Shown: one piece after another, positions 35,236-44,833 of the stretch
Layout of the letters: the number at the start of each line of letters is the position of its first letter
How positions within the stretch are numbered: the stretch's first letter is position 1
Assembly: GCA_934777245.1 (NCBI GenBank)
Contig: CAKVND010000001.1
Coordinates: 1 to 64,000, forward strand
Direction: 5' to 3'
Origin: an uncultured Candidatus Melainabacteria bacterium
GTDB lineage: Bacteria > Cyanobacteriota > Vampirovibrionia > Gastranaerophilales > Gastranaerophilaceae
Length of the DNA stretch: 64,000 nucleotides
Translations under genes and position numbers: made by a program
Notes under the pieces: generated by a model
Told to the model about the DNA's origin: nothing
What the model saw: only the letters and a program-made list of their open reading frames with translations
The model's database searches: none

Positions 35236-35837
35236 ACCAAATTAATAACATCCAGATTTCTAAATTCAAAAATCTTTTTCGTATTACCTTTTAATTTTTC
35301 TTCTGCCAACATTGCACCGACAATTGCTTCCAGTTGTGCAACCGGCATCATGTTGGTTGGAAGTTCATCGAATCCGTATTCAAACTTCAAAGCAGATTGC
35401 AAAAACTTGCAGTCTGCAGATGAACGTTCTTTATAATTCGAATAAAGATTAAACTTTTGTCTTGATAAATAAACTTCAAAACGCGAAATATCAACGCCTT
35501 CATTTTTTAAATTCAAAAAGAGTTCAGATCCTCTTGTCGAAAATCGCTGCATCCAATTATCACGATTCAGAAATTCTTTTTCATTAGAATGAATTAGTTG
35601 GTAAGGTTTAGATAGTACTCTCCATTTGCCTTCAAGCATTGTATTATCCCAAGGCAAAGAAATGCAAAATACAGAACTTTTTAATGAAGTATAATTATCA
35701 AAAAACAACTGCACATCATTCATTGAAAACAATTTATCGACATAAATAAGTTTACCGGTTGCAATTTCTCCTACAGCTACACCTGTTTCTATAGAAGAAG
35801 TCGGCCCTAATGAAATTCCGACAGAATGAGTTATCAT
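35232..35837 (-). CDS. Hypothetical protein in the motA-motB operon
   Basis: 201 residues, soluble. The N-terminal VGISLGPTSSIETGVAVGEI resembles the first strand-turn-strand of RNase H-like/actin-like folds (as in DUF429), and the middle has SVFCISLPWDN. I cannot assign a family. Its start overlaps the motB stop by 4 nt, so it is the third gene of the motor operon and may modulate or monitor the motor. Confidence 0.65.
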   Translation of the reverse strand: MITHSVGISLGPTSSIETGVAVGEIATGKLIYVDKLFSMNDVQLFFDNYTSLKSSVFCISLPWDNTMLEGKWRVLSKPYQLIHSNEKEFLNRDNWMQRFSTRGSELFLNLKNEGVDISRFEVYLSRQKFNLYSNYKERSSADCKFLQSALKFEYGFDELPTNMMPVAQLEAIVGAMLAEEKLKGNTKKIFEFRNLDVINLV

Positions 35838-36913
35838 AATCCAAAATCCTCGTCTTCCGGAATGTTTGTATTAAGCTTAATTACACGCTTTTCAACCGCC
35901 GGCATTACATTTGTATCATCGCTATTTTCAGGAACATCTTTATCAAGATTTACGTATAATTCCATATTTTTAGGCGATAATTTTTCACTCTTTTGCTTTT
36001 CTATCATTCGTTTTTGGTTTTCTTCCAACAGTTTTCTTGCAGCCGGAGAAATTGAATCGCCTTCAACTGCCGTGATAACCGCTTGTCTTTGTTTTTGAAT
36101 AGCCTCTTGTTGACTCTTAGTTAATTTAAGCGTGTTATCGTTTCTAGTTTCAAACTCACGTCTGTATTTATTTTTCATAATCAGAATTTCTACGCGTCTG
36201 TTTGCCGGATCTTTAGGAGAAATTGCACCTTCTACCGGACGAGTTGCGGCATATCCTACAGCAGAAAACAAAGATGGAGAGAATTTAAATCGGTCTATCA
36301 TATATCTTACGACAGACGAAGCTCTGGCAGAAGATAACTCCCAATTAGACGGATATTGTTGACTTCTAATCGGATCACTATCTGTATGACCTTCTACTCT
36401 CATATAGTGAAGAACAAATTTTTTACAAATTAATACTCCGACTTTATCTAGAAGTTTTTTTGCATTTCTGTCCAAATAAGCAGATGCCGGCGCAAATAAA
36501 TATTTGTCATCAAAAGTTATCAACAAACCTTTATCTGTCATTTTTGTAGTAATACCTGATAATTCTCCGGCTTCAGACAATTCTCTTACAGTTTCTTCAA
36601 TTTCGTTGAAAGAAGTTTCTTCATACTTAGGACTTATGTATTCCAACATAAGGCTTGGAATAAATGAATTTGCTTGTTGTTCATCAAATAATGAATCGCT
36701 ACCGTCCATTATTGATTGTTGACCGTCAAGAAGGGTATTTTGACTAAAAGCACTTTTTAAAGATTCTTCAAGCTTTGCAAAATCGGAAACATCAACTTGC
36801 GCAAGAGCATATAATACAACGAATGTTGCAAACAAAAGAGTGATAAAGTCTCCATAAGAAACCAACCAACGCTCAAGATTTTCAGGTTCTTCTTGTCGTT
36901 TTTTCTTAGCCAT
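35834..36913 (-). CDS. motB: MotB, flagellar stator subunit
   Basis: 359 residues: a short basic N-terminus (AKKKRQEEPENLERW), one membrane helix with the proton-binding aspartate in SYGDFITLLFATFVVLYALA, a linker, and an OmpA-like peptidoglycan-binding domain (VEGHTDSDPIRSQQYPSNWE, ANRRVEILI). A 100-residue C-terminal tail follows the OmpA domain, longer than in E. coli. The ATG at 36913 is preceded by AAGGA and overlaps motA by 8 nt; a longer reading adds 18 residues of unrelated sequence. Confidence 0.93.
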   Translation of the reverse strand: MAKKKRQEEPENLERWLVSYGDFITLLFATFVVLYALAQVDVSDFAKLEESLKSAFSQNTLLDGQQSIMDGSDSLFDEQQANSFIPSLMLEYISPKYEETSFNEIEETVRELSEAGELSGITTKMTDKGLLITFDDKYLFAPASAYLDRNAKKLLDKVGVLICKKFVLHYMRVEGHTDSDPIRSQQYPSNWELSSARASSVVRYMIDRFKFSPSLFSAVGYAATRPVEGAISPKDPANRRVEILIMKNKYRREFETRNDNTLKLTKSQQEAIQKQRQAVITAVEGDSISPAARKLLEENQKRMIEKQKSEKLSPKNMELYVNLDKDVPENSDDTNVMPAVEKRVIKLNTNIPEDEDFGL

Positions 36914-37676
36914 TAGCTTCCTTATCCTTAGCTTCTTCCAATACGAATGAACGTAATTTTCTTTCAATCAAAACAGGGCTTTCTCCGGCTTGGATTGATA
37001 AAACCCCTTCAAGTATCATATTCTTATATAATAACACATCTTGATAAATAAATTTAATTCTTGTACCAAGCGGAATCATTACAAGGTTTGCTGCGAACAA
37101 ACCATAAATTGTAGCAACGAACGCAACCGCAATACCTGCACCAAGTTTAGACGGGTCAGACAAGTTCTGCATAACCTGAATCAAACCAAGAACGGCACCG
37201 ATGATACCAAGTGTTGGAGAATAACCGCCAAATGATTCATAAACTTTTGCAGCATTATGAACATAATTTTCTAACTGTTCAATTTGATTTTCCATCATTT
37301 CTCTAACAAGCGTCGGGTCAGTACCGTCGGCAACAGCGCCCAAACCTAGAGTTAAAAGCGAGTCAGACGCATTATTCGCTTCTTTTTCAAGAGCAATAAT
37401 ACCTTCTTTTCTTGCTTTTGTAGCAAATCCGCCAATTTCAGTAATAAGTGCATTAAAATCAGCTTTTGGAGGCATAAACACGTCTTTAAGAATTTTTACA
37501 GCAGAAACTAAAACCTTCGGAGGGAAACTTAACACAACCGCACCGCAAGTACCACCAAGTACAATAAAAGCAGCTGTAATCTGTAGCAACTGTCCAATGT
37601 TACCACCTTCCATGGCTTGCCCTGTCAGAATGAATGTTATACCGAGAAACATCCCAACTATTGCAAATATATCCAT
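36906..37676 (-). CDS. motA: MotA, flagellar stator subunit
   Basis: 256 residues with four membrane helices, two near the N-terminus and two around residues 150-205 (SPTLGIIGAVLGLIQVM, GAGIAVAFVATIYGLFAANL), and a cytoplasmic loop between. With MotB it forms the proton-driven stator of the flagellar motor. First gene of motA-motB-orf; about 60 bp of its leader separates it from a divergent cupin gene. Confidence 0.95.
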   Translation of the reverse strand: MDIFAIVGMFLGITFILTGQAMEGGNIGQLLQITAAFIVLGGTCGAVVLSFPPKVLVSAVKILKDVFMPPKADFNALITEIGGFATKARKEGIIALEKEANNASDSLLTLGLGAVADGTDPTLVREMMENQIEQLENYVHNAAKVYESFGGYSPTLGIIGAVLGLIQVMQNLSDPSKLGAGIAVAFVATIYGLFAANLVMIPLGTRIKFIYQDVLLYKNMILEGVLSIQAGESPVLIERKLRSFVLEEAKDKEANG

Positions 37677-37815
37677 AATTATCTCCGATTTTATACTATT
37701 ATCCTAGATACATTAAACTATATTTTTGTTGGTTTGTAATCCTTTATATATAGTAGTTTTACTGATGAGAAAATATCTTTTTTTCGTTTTAATTATGCTG
37801 AAAGGAGAAAATATT

Positions 37816-38121
37816 ATGTTCTATGATGTTGTTAAAGCAAAAGATATTATTAATTTAGACGGCAGTAAATTTGAGAGAAAAACACTAATGGAGAATGGAG
37901 ATAGCAGTCTTAATATTATAGCTATTAAAAAAGATGAAATCATTGATACACATACTTCTATTGCCGACGCTGCAATTTATGTTGTTGATGGCGAAGTTGA
38001 ATTACATTTTGATGCTGAAAAATTCAAGATCGACAAAGGTGAAATGCTTATGTTTAAGAAAGATAAAGAGCATAAAGTCTTGGCACTAAAAGATAGTAAA
38101 TTTTTACTTATTAAAATATAA
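37816..38121 (+). CDS. Small cupin-domain protein
   Basis: 101 residues with the cupin double-barrel: motif 1 around IIDTHTSIADAAIYVVDGEV and motif 2 around KGEMLMFKKDKEHKVLAL. Metal ligands appear reduced (one histidine in motif 1, one in motif 2). The function is not evident. A longer reading adds a hydrophobic leader but lacks a ribosome site; AAAGGAG before 37816 fixes the start. A terminator follows. Confidence 0.8.
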   Translation: MFYDVVKAKDIINLDGSKFERKTLMENGDSSLNIIAIKKDEIIDTHTSIADAAIYVVDGEVELHFDAEKFKIDKGEMLMFKKDKEHKVLALKDSKFLLIKI

Positions 38122-38155
38122 AATTAAAGGGTGACTAAAAATCACCCTTTAATTT
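38121..38155 (+). terminator. Terminator after the cupin gene
   Basis: 14-bp stem AAATTAAAGGGTGA / TCACCCTTTAATTT with a 7-nt loop, then TATATTTTTTG. It may also serve the convergent 38189-38488 gene. Confidence 0.85.
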
Positions 38156-38188
38156 TATATTTTTTGTATTTTCTTTTGTATTATTACC

Positions 38189-38488
38189 TTAATTTTTTTC
38201 ACTTTTATCATCATCATTTTCTTTTAAATCTTCCTGGATATTATGTCCTGCAAGAGCTCCGGCGCCACCGCATAAAGCCGCAAGCCCCAGCGTTACAGGA
38301 AACAAAGGTCCTGCCATTAAAGAAACAACTCCTAAATAGGCCAAACCTGCACCAGCACCAACTATAGCACCTTTTCCGCCTTTAAAATTAACAGATTCGT
38401 CATGTACTGCACTGCTTTTATGCTTTACAGATTTGTTTTGCAAGTAAGATTTTGCATAATTAACATTGGATACTGCAGAAATTTTCAT
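38189..38488 (-). CDS. Small glycine-zipper membrane protein with NFKG motif
   Basis: 99 residues. An N-terminal polar region ends in SVNFKGG (F at about 35), followed by two glycine/alanine-rich membrane helices (AIVGAGAGLAYLGVVSLMAG, VTLGLAALCGGAGALAGH) and an acidic tail. The glycine-zipper layout recalls small inner- or outer-membrane proteins. The NFKG element is shared with the neighbouring unknown genes. AAGGGGG precedes the ATG. Confidence 0.7.
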   Translation of the reverse strand: MKISAVSNVNYAKSYLQNKSVKHKSSAVHDESVNFKGGKGAIVGAGAGLAYLGVVSLMAGPLFPVTLGLAALCGGAGALAGHNIQEDLKENDDDKSEKN

Positions 38489-38660
38489 ATAACCCCCTTT
38501 ATTAATAACACATAAGATATTGTAGCAAACTTGAATATTTGTGTCAATGAAGATTACTGGTTTTTACAATTTACTTGCTAATGTTTACAAAAAAGAGTAT
38601 AATAAGACATATTCTGTATAAGTACTTAAATCCTTCATAAGGAAAGGTTTTGTCGAGGTT

Positions 38661-39203
38661 ATGTGTATAAATAGCAATATAAGCTTCAAATCATCGCCTT
38701 ATGACCGTTTTATTAAATATGTGCCCAATAAAGATATTAAAAATCCGGTAAAATATAATAAAGCAGGTCAGCTTCTTGCGAGTCCGCATTGGAACAGGCT
38801 TGCTCTTGGGATTACTGCTATTACCACACAGCCTTGGATAGATTATTATAATCCAGATGTTGACAGAGATACTGCTAAAACATCTTTCTGCAGAACTTTA
38901 GCTAAAATTCCGGTCTGTACAACTGTTGGTTTTATTGTAAGAGGTGGAGTTTATAAGCTTACTGAAAAATTTATGCACAGCTCTGAAAACGAAGGTTCTA
39001 CTCTATTTACACCAAAGGCAATTTTACAGGAAAAAAATGCCAATATTCGTGAGGCCAAACTAAAGCTTCATAAAAATGCGTTTTCAACAGTAAGTGCAAT
39101 AGGAATAATGTTATTCACTAATTTTCTTATAGATGCACCACTTACAACTAAATTCACAAGTATATTCATGAGTAAAATTTTCAGCAAGGAGCAAAATAAA
39201 TGA
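38661..39203 (+). CDS. Hypothetical protein with N-terminal ISFKS motif, membrane-associated
   Basis: 180 residues. Begins MCINSNISFKSS, so the motif is at residues 7-11. Two hydrophobic segments follow (TLAKIPVCTTVGFIVRGG and AIGIMLFTNFLIDAPLTT). No family is recognised. It overlaps the next gene by 4 nt (ATGA). GAGGTT lies 3 nt before the ATG. Confidence 0.65.
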   Translation: MCINSNISFKSSPYDRFIKYVPNKDIKNPVKYNKAGQLLASPHWNRLALGITAITTQPWIDYYNPDVDRDTAKTSFCRTLAKIPVCTTVGFIVRGGVYKLTEKFMHSSENEGSTLFTPKAILQEKNANIREAKLKLHKNAFSTVSAIGIMLFTNFLIDAPLTTKFTSIFMSKIFSKEQNK

Positions 39204-39865
39204 GTTCTTTCTTGAAAAATGCATGCAAAAAATATAGTGAAAAAATTTATGATTTATTCGGCAAACACTCAGGGAAAATGCTTCTTGCAACAAGTATTAT
39301 AGGAACAACAGCTTCTTCACTTGCACAAATGGGAGTTATATTTTTTGATGACAAGTATTCTAAAGCCCAAAAAGTTTTTATGCTGTCGCAAGAACTCGCA
39401 GAATGTATTCTCTCTGCTGGAGCATTGTTTGCTTTAATAAAACCTGTGCAGATAATTACATTAAAAGCCTTAAAATCTGGAAAGATTCTTTCAAAAGAAC
39501 TGGTAAATTATCTAAAAAAATATGATATGATTCAAAAAAGAGGACAAATTGATTTTAACATCAAAAATAGCATTGAAGATATTATAAGCAAGATTGAAAA
39601 ATCAGATAATTATTTGAAAGCCTCAGAATACACCAAACAAGCTCTTTTGAGCGAACATAAAACTTCTCTTCACAATTATAAGAGAATTGAAGATTCTACA
39701 ATGGCACTTGCAACAACAGGCGCAACTGCATTTTCAACAGCGGTAATCATACCTATTGGACGAAACAAGATTGCTTCATATAGCCAAAAGAAGAATTATC
39801 AATATCAAAATACAAGAAAAGCTCCTCTTAAACCATTTTTAAATAATGAGACTTTAAAACTCTAA
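39200..39865 (+). CDS. Hypothetical membrane protein
   Basis: 221 residues with hydrophobic segments near the N-terminus (MLLATSIIGTTASSLAQMG), in the middle (ELAECILSAGALFALIKPV) and near the end (ATTGATAFSTAVIIPIG), and a helical basic region between. Translationally coupled to the preceding gene; the two are likely to act together. Function unknown. Confidence 0.65.
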   Translation: MSSFLKNACKKYSEKIYDLFGKHSGKMLLATSIIGTTASSLAQMGVIFFDDKYSKAQKVFMLSQELAECILSAGALFALIKPVQIITLKALKSGKILSKELVNYLKKYDMIQKRGQIDFNIKNSIEDIISKIEKSDNYLKASEYTKQALLSEHKTSLHNYKRIEDSTMALATTGATAFSTAVIIPIGRNKIASYSQKKNYQYQNTRKAPLKPFLNNETLKL

Positions 39866-39911
39866 GTAAAAAAATAGATTGATATAACAAATTATCATCC
39901 ATTATACTAGA

Positions 39912-39936
39912 AGGCGGCTGAAAATATCAGCCGCCT
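39912..39936 (+). terminator. Hairpin after the two-gene unit
   Basis: Perfect 10-bp stem AGGCGGCTGA / TCAGCCGCCT with a 5-nt loop, 46 nt after the stop. There is no T-tract directly after it, so termination is likely only in part. Confidence 0.6.
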
Positions 39937-40025
39937 GTAAACTTGTTTTGACTAAAAAATTTATTTGTTATATCATATTCATACACTAGCAAGTATATAC
40001 CAACAACAATAAAGGAATATGTATC

Positions 40026-42350
40026 GTGAGAATAGCAAAAATTAATAGCGTTATCTCAAATTATGAGATAACAAGAAATTTAAGGACTCAAAATAATGAA
40101 AATAAGAATATTAATCAAAACTATACAACTCCATTGATGAATTCTTATCAAGATTTTAACGTTAATTTTCGTGGCAGAACACCGGAAAACTTTTATGCTC
40201 AAGAATACAACGTTAAATATATGCCAAACGAAATGAAAAAATATTTGGCTGTAGATTATGAAAACAGAAAACATATTCCACCGGAACAAATTATGGGAGA
40301 AGTTTTTAAGTTTATTCCGATGGCAGATAATGTTGAGGATGTAAAAGAACTTTATCCGGAAGAAGAATTATTTGCAAATCTTCATGAAGCAAGCTTGAAG
40401 GGCAGAACCGGAATTTTGTCTGATATAAAATTGGCACGTGAAATCGAAAAAGCGCCTTTATTTAATGACAATTCAGATGATTTAGGAGTTTACCTTTTAA
40501 AGAAAATTTATATGGAAGGTAAAACTATTCGTGAAATTAACAAAGATTTTTACGAAAAAGATTTAAACGAAGTTTATAGAGGCGTAATTACACAACCTAT
40601 TAACCATAGCACTACTTCTGCTTACGGAATCAGATATCCTAAACAAGATTTTTGGAATTCTTTCATTGCAACAAGAGATGAATATAGAGAATTTTTTATT
40701 GCAAATCTTCCAAAAACTTCTAAAGAAGTAAAAAGAACAAACTCTGGACATTCAACGGCATCAAGATTTGCTCCAGAATCAAAGAATGAAACCGAAAAAA
40801 CTCCCGCAAAAAGAAAATTCAATTTAAAAACTTATAGAAAAAAAGATTTGAAAGATGATATTAAAGCAGGTAAAGCTGATAAAGAAGCTATAGAAAAAGC
40901 CGTTAGAAAAAGATTTACAAAAAATGATCCGGAAGCTTCATTTATTGTTAAATACCTGAGCCCAATTATGACTGTAGCAGCAGACAGAATACATCTTTCA
41001 GAAGAAGAAAAAGCGTTTGCAGAAGCTGATAAAGCAAAAAACACTAATGGTGAATTTATGTTCTCAAGATTCTGGAAAGCAAATCCGGAACTTTTGGAAC
41101 ATTATTCGACTGCAATTACCGATACAATAGAATTGTTCGAAGAAGCTTACGGCGCCGGTGGAAATATTGGTATTAACAACGAATATGAAGCAATAACTAA
41201 AAAAAGCGAAAATCAAAAACCTATCGATTTTGTATCAGAAGAATTTAAACGATTATTGGATTATACTCAAACAATTGTGCCAAATAGAACCGCCAAATAT
41301 CAAGAACACGATAGACAACAAGAAGAATGGGAAAAGCATTTTTTAAGCAGATATGGCGAAATAAAAGAAAATGCTACTGCAGAAGAAACAGCGCAACTTA
41401 CTTCGCAAAAAGTAACTGAAACTTTAGATTCTGTGGTTAATAATTACAACGGTGCTAACATATATACACTGGAAGGTAAAAACGGTGATAAATTTAAAAT
41501 CGTAGGAAAATTAGATGAAGCCTTAAAAGAATATGTAGATAAAAGCAATGGAGGTTTACCTACAAAATACAAAGATTTAATCTATAGACATTCGTTAAAC
41601 CATCCTCTTTGTGACGATTTCTTAAAATTGAGCATTGCTGTAAATCAATATCGTGACAAACTAAAAGAAGATCAATTATTACCTTTTAATAAAATGCAAG
41701 GAATTCTAGAAGTAATAAAAAGTGATTTTCATAAAAAATATAACAAAGAATCTTTTATTGCAAATTTTGCAACCGCCGAAATTTTAGCAAAAAAACATCT
41801 GACTCCATTTGAAATTTTTGACGGTATGTTTTTTAATCAAACGAACGATTTCGTAAATAAAATAGAAAAAATAGTTTGTGATTCAGAAGCCTTAAACGAG
41901 ATAGATGCATTGTATGCACAATATAGCAAGCCTTTATTATCCTCTGATATCAACAAAATTGCTATTAATATAATAGATTGGTTAAGTCATTTTGACAGTA
42001 AAAAACAAACAGAAATGAATAATAGAATAAAAAATGAATCTGTTATAAATTTACTAATAAAAACTATACATGATTCATTTAATAATGATAAAACCATAAA
42101 AAAAACATTCAAAAATATTCTGATGAAATTTATTGGAAACCATAAAACTTCTTTAAGCATTCTTAATACAAAAGATAATTCTTTAGAATTAAAAGATGCA
42201 AAACTATATACAATAACTAATATTATTCTTAGAGACATGCTGAATAATATTAAAACCGGTAGTTATAATTTAAAAGATGAAGAATATCAACTTTTGTTAA
42301 ACCTTCTTACTACAGTAAAAAAGGAAGAACAATATTTTAGAAAATTTTAA
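40026..42350 (+). CDS. Large hypothetical protein with NVNFRGR motif
   Basis: 774 residues, charged and mostly helical, without a signal peptide or membrane helix. After a disordered Asn-rich start (NNENKNINQN) comes DFNVNFRGRTPENF (motif at about 46-50), then a folded region to about 230 (IPPEQIMGEVFKFIPMADNV), a Lys-rich linker and a second helical half. GTG start preceded by AAAGGAAT. I recognise no family. The last 14 nt overlap the convergent DUF4127 gene. Confidence 0.7.
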   Translation: MRIAKINSVISNYEITRNLRTQNNENKNINQNYTTPLMNSYQDFNVNFRGRTPENFYAQEYNVKYMPNEMKKYLAVDYENRKHIPPEQIMGEVFKFIPMADNVEDVKELYPEEELFANLHEASLKGRTGILSDIKLAREIEKAPLFNDNSDDLGVYLLKKIYMEGKTIREINKDFYEKDLNEVYRGVITQPINHSTTSAYGIRYPKQDFWNSFIATRDEYREFFIANLPKTSKEVKRTNSGHSTASRFAPESKNETEKTPAKRKFNLKTYRKKDLKDDIKAGKADKEAIEKAVRKRFTKNDPEASFIVKYLSPIMTVAADRIHLSEEEKAFAEADKAKNTNGEFMFSRFWKANPELLEHYSTAITDTIELFEEAYGAGGNIGINNEYEAITKKSENQKPIDFVSEEFKRLLDYTQTIVPNRTAKYQEHDRQQEEWEKHFLSRYGEIKENATAEETAQLTSQKVTETLDSVVNNYNGANIYTLEGKNGDKFKIVGKLDEALKEYVDKSNGGLPTKYKDLIYRHSLNHPLCDDFLKLSIAVNQYRDKLKEDQLLPFNKMQGILEVIKSDFHKKYNKESFIANFATAEILAKKHLTPFEIFDGMFFNQTNDFVNKIEKIVCDSEALNEIDALYAQYSKPLLSSDINKIAINIIDWLSHFDSKKQTEMNNRIKNESVINLLIKTIHDSFNNDKTIKKTFKNILMKFIGNHKTSLSILNTKDNSLELKDAKLYTITNIILRDMLNNIKTGSYNLKDEEYQLLLNLLTTVKKEEQYFRKF

Positions 42351-43650
42351 CCTCAATTTCAAATTTTCTATTCCACGGATAAGAATAACAAACATTAGTC
42401 ATTTCTTCTTTTAAAGAAATGGCTATGTTTTTATAAAAAGGAAACATTAATTTTTCTATATTACAAGGCTTTTCAATATTTCTACGAACATTAGCCTGAT
42501 ACGCCCAATCGTCCAAAAATCTAATTGTTTGCAATTTCTTAAACGCCTTTTCATCATATTTTTTAGCTTGCCATTTTACTTTAACAGCACACAACAAACT
42601 GCCTAAAGTATTGGCACTTGTATTCCAACCTGCATAACCATAAAAATTTGTTAAATCTAATTTATTTAAAAGCTGAGTAACAAACGCGTTATCTCCACCG
42701 TTTGCGAATCTTACATCCGCTACCGCATAAGGTTTATTCGGAGGAACAAAATCTCCATCAAAAGATTTTGTATCCCAACCCATAACTAATTCCCCCTGTT
42801 TTTCTATAAAGTTATTCACAATTAAAATTATGTCGGCGTCTTCTTTAGAACTAACTTTAAATCCTCCTAATTCTAATTGCCCCAAAACAGATTTTTCAAT
42901 AGAGACATCTTCGTAATTGGAAATACAATTTTTATAATCAGGTTCAAGAAACTGTGGATAAATTTTGATATCTTTTTTTATAGAACGAGCTAATAACGTT
43001 AAAGGAATTTCATCAGCTCCGGTTTTAGTTTTACCGCCTAATCTTTCTAACTCACGAGCTTCATCAACGTTAAAACCTTTTTCTGCACAATCATCTTTTG
43101 AAAAAATTAATGTATCGAACAAACCTTCTTTTTGCCAAGCAAGATAAATCTTGTTTATTTCAAAATTTCGTTTTCTTGTTGCTAAATAATCTGTAATTAT
43201 TTCATTCGGAATATCACATTTATTTTTTCCACCGGAAAAAGAAAATTCAAAAATCTTTTTACCATATTCTGCCCAATATTCTTTTTCTTCTTCGTTATAA
43301 TTGTTGTTGGAAATTCGCATTATGCTTGAAAAAGCGTAAACTTTTTTATTTTTTAATAAAGGTTTTATCCTATCAAGTCTTGTGCAAAGTTCTTCAAACG
43401 TATCTTTTGAACGCCTAGAAGGAATTAAGCCTCCGTAAACTAGCGTATCTAATGATAAAACCATGCTATCAACTTGCGGCAAATTTTCTAACCATTTTAG
43501 TAAACCTTCAATATTGGCAACTTTGGTTAAATCGCCTAAAAACTCTCGAGGTGGCAAAAAAAGTTCAATATCTCTATCAATTTCTGCAATATCGCTTGCT
43601 AAGTTGTAACAAACCGGACGATTGTCTATCGGTAAAAACGCAATTTTCAT
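42337..43650 (-). CDS. DUF4127 family protein
   Basis: 437 residues, cytoplasmic. N-terminal KIAFLPIDNRPVCYNLASDI and the internal DTLVYGGLIPSRR and AGWNTSANTLG are recurrent in DUF4127. The family function is unknown, with a fold resembling metal-dependent or sugar-processing enzymes. The ATG at 43650 has GAGGTTGTTT before it. Last gene of the rny-ymdB-PHP-prepilin-LOG-DUF4127 series, 8 nt after LOG. Confidence 0.83.
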   Translation of the reverse strand: MKIAFLPIDNRPVCYNLASDIAEIDRDIELFLPPREFLGDLTKVANIEGLLKWLENLPQVDSMVLSLDTLVYGGLIPSRRSKDTFEELCTRLDRIKPLLKNKKVYAFSSIMRISNNNYNEEEKEYWAEYGKKIFEFSFSGGKNKCDIPNEIITDYLATRKRNFEINKIYLAWQKEGLFDTLIFSKDDCAEKGFNVDEARELERLGGKTKTGADEIPLTLLARSIKKDIKIYPQFLEPDYKNCISNYEDVSIEKSVLGQLELGGFKVSSKEDADIILIVNNFIEKQGELVMGWDTKSFDGDFVPPNKPYAVADVRFANGGDNAFVTQLLNKLDLTNFYGYAGWNTSANTLGSLLCAVKVKWQAKKYDEKAFKKLQTIRFLDDWAYQANVRRNIEKPCNIEKLMFPFYKNIAISLKEEMTNVCYSYPWNRKFEIEVKIF

Positions 43651-43658
43651 AAACAACC

Positions 43659-44234
43659 TCAAAATTTAGACGCTAACGCAATCTCTTTTGGAATATAATT
43701 ATTCAAATATTTTATTGCATCTTCCGGTGTAGAAGCGATAAAATACAATTCTCTTGCAGTTTCTTTAGCAAAACTATTTTTCATAATAGTTTCAAAAAAT
43801 GTTATTAAATTATCGTAAAAACCATTTGTATTTAAAAGTATTATTGGCTTAGAATTATATCCTAATTGTTTTTGAACAATCATTTCAGAAATTTCTTCCA
43901 ATGTTCCAAAACCTCCGGCAAGAGCGATTACAGCATCTGAAATTGCGTCCATTTTTGCTTTTCTTTCACGCATTCCTACTGTTTCAAAAAACTCGTCGCA
44001 ATCATTTGGATTTGCAACTCCAAATTCTACCAACTTTTGTGGCATAACACCGAGAATCTTGCCGCCATTTTGTTTTACGGCTCTTGCACAAGCATACATC
44101 ATGCCCAAACGGCTTCCGCCATAAACAATATTGTAACCATTTTTAGCAAGAAGTTCACCCAATTTTTCAGCGTCATTATAAAAAGCTTGTTCTAATTTAT
44201 TTGAAGAAGACGCAAATACGCAAACATTTTTCAT
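43659..44234 (-). CDS. LOG-family protein (putative nucleotide phosphoribohydrolase)
   Basis: 191 residues with a Rossmann-like fold. The GSRLGMMYACARA and AGGFGTLEEISEM segments are the signature (PGGxGTxxE, here AGGFGTLEE) of LOG proteins, which cleave cytokinin or nucleoside 5'-monophosphates to base and ribose 5-phosphate. The catalytic arginine is in GMRERKAKM. It overlaps the prepilin stop by one base (TAATG). Confidence 0.85.
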   Translation of the reverse strand: MKNVCVFASSSNKLEQAFYNDAEKLGELLAKNGYNIVYGGSRLGMMYACARAVKQNGGKILGVMPQKLVEFGVANPNDCDEFFETVGMRERKAKMDAISDAVIALAGGFGTLEEISEMIVQKQLGYNSKPIILLNTNGFYDNLITFFETIMKNSFAKETARELYFIASTPEDAIKYLNNYIPKEIALASKF

Positions 44235-44812
44235 TATTTTATACTACCTCCGATTAAGTAGTAATTAGAGCAGCAAAGTCCGTTTCCGTCTTTTGTACAA
44301 TCTTGTTTTTGTGCAACGATTGTATCATTTTTACAAAACGGTTCAAATCTATCCGAATAAATATTCAAACCAAAAACATCTTTACCCCAAACATTTGGAC
44401 CAACAGAACCGTTAACATCATACATAAGTAAGCCTAAAACTCCATTTTGCGGAGTATCATATAACTTGTATGACACAACTGAATTTGTTTGAGTTAGTTT
44501 AAAATCATTGAATCTGTACGTGCTATTTGGGAATTGACCGTTCAAAAATGTTATTTTGTAAGGTTGAACATCGCCTTTAATTTCACCACTCATAACAGAA
44601 GTGAAAGCTTTGTTAAAATCAAAGTTTTCTTCTTCCTTCTGAGTGTTAATTGAATAAAAAATATTTGCAAAATCAGACTGAACATTGCGCCACCTTGAAG
44701 CGTTTTTTGCTTGCAAAGAATCATCCAAAGATAATGGTGCGACCAAAAACGCAACTATCAAGAATATTACAAACAATATAGAAACTTCAACTATTGTGAA
44801 CGCTTTTTTCAT
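44234..44812 (-). CDS. Type IV pilin-like prepilin
   Basis: 192 residues. N-terminal MKKAFTIVEVSILFVIFLIV fits class III-type signal sequences: basic leader, then FTxxE and a hydrophobic helix, with alanine instead of glycine at -1. The globular part has YDVNGSVGPNVWG, also found in the other prepilin (YDTNGTKGPNV), and paired cysteines at the end. It is probably a minor pseudopilin. Placed oddly between a PHP phosphoesterase and a LOG gene. Confidence 0.82.
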   Translation of the reverse strand: MKKAFTIVEVSILFVIFLIVAFLVAPLSLDDSLQAKNASRWRNVQSDFANIFYSINTQKEEENFDFNKAFTSVMSGEIKGDVQPYKITFLNGQFPNSTYRFNDFKLTQTNSVVSYKLYDTPQNGVLGLLMYDVNGSVGPNVWGKDVFGLNIYSDRFEPFCKNDTIVAQKQDCTKDGNGLCCSNYYLIGGSIK

Positions 44813-44833
44813 TCCAGCCCTCTTCCTTTATTT

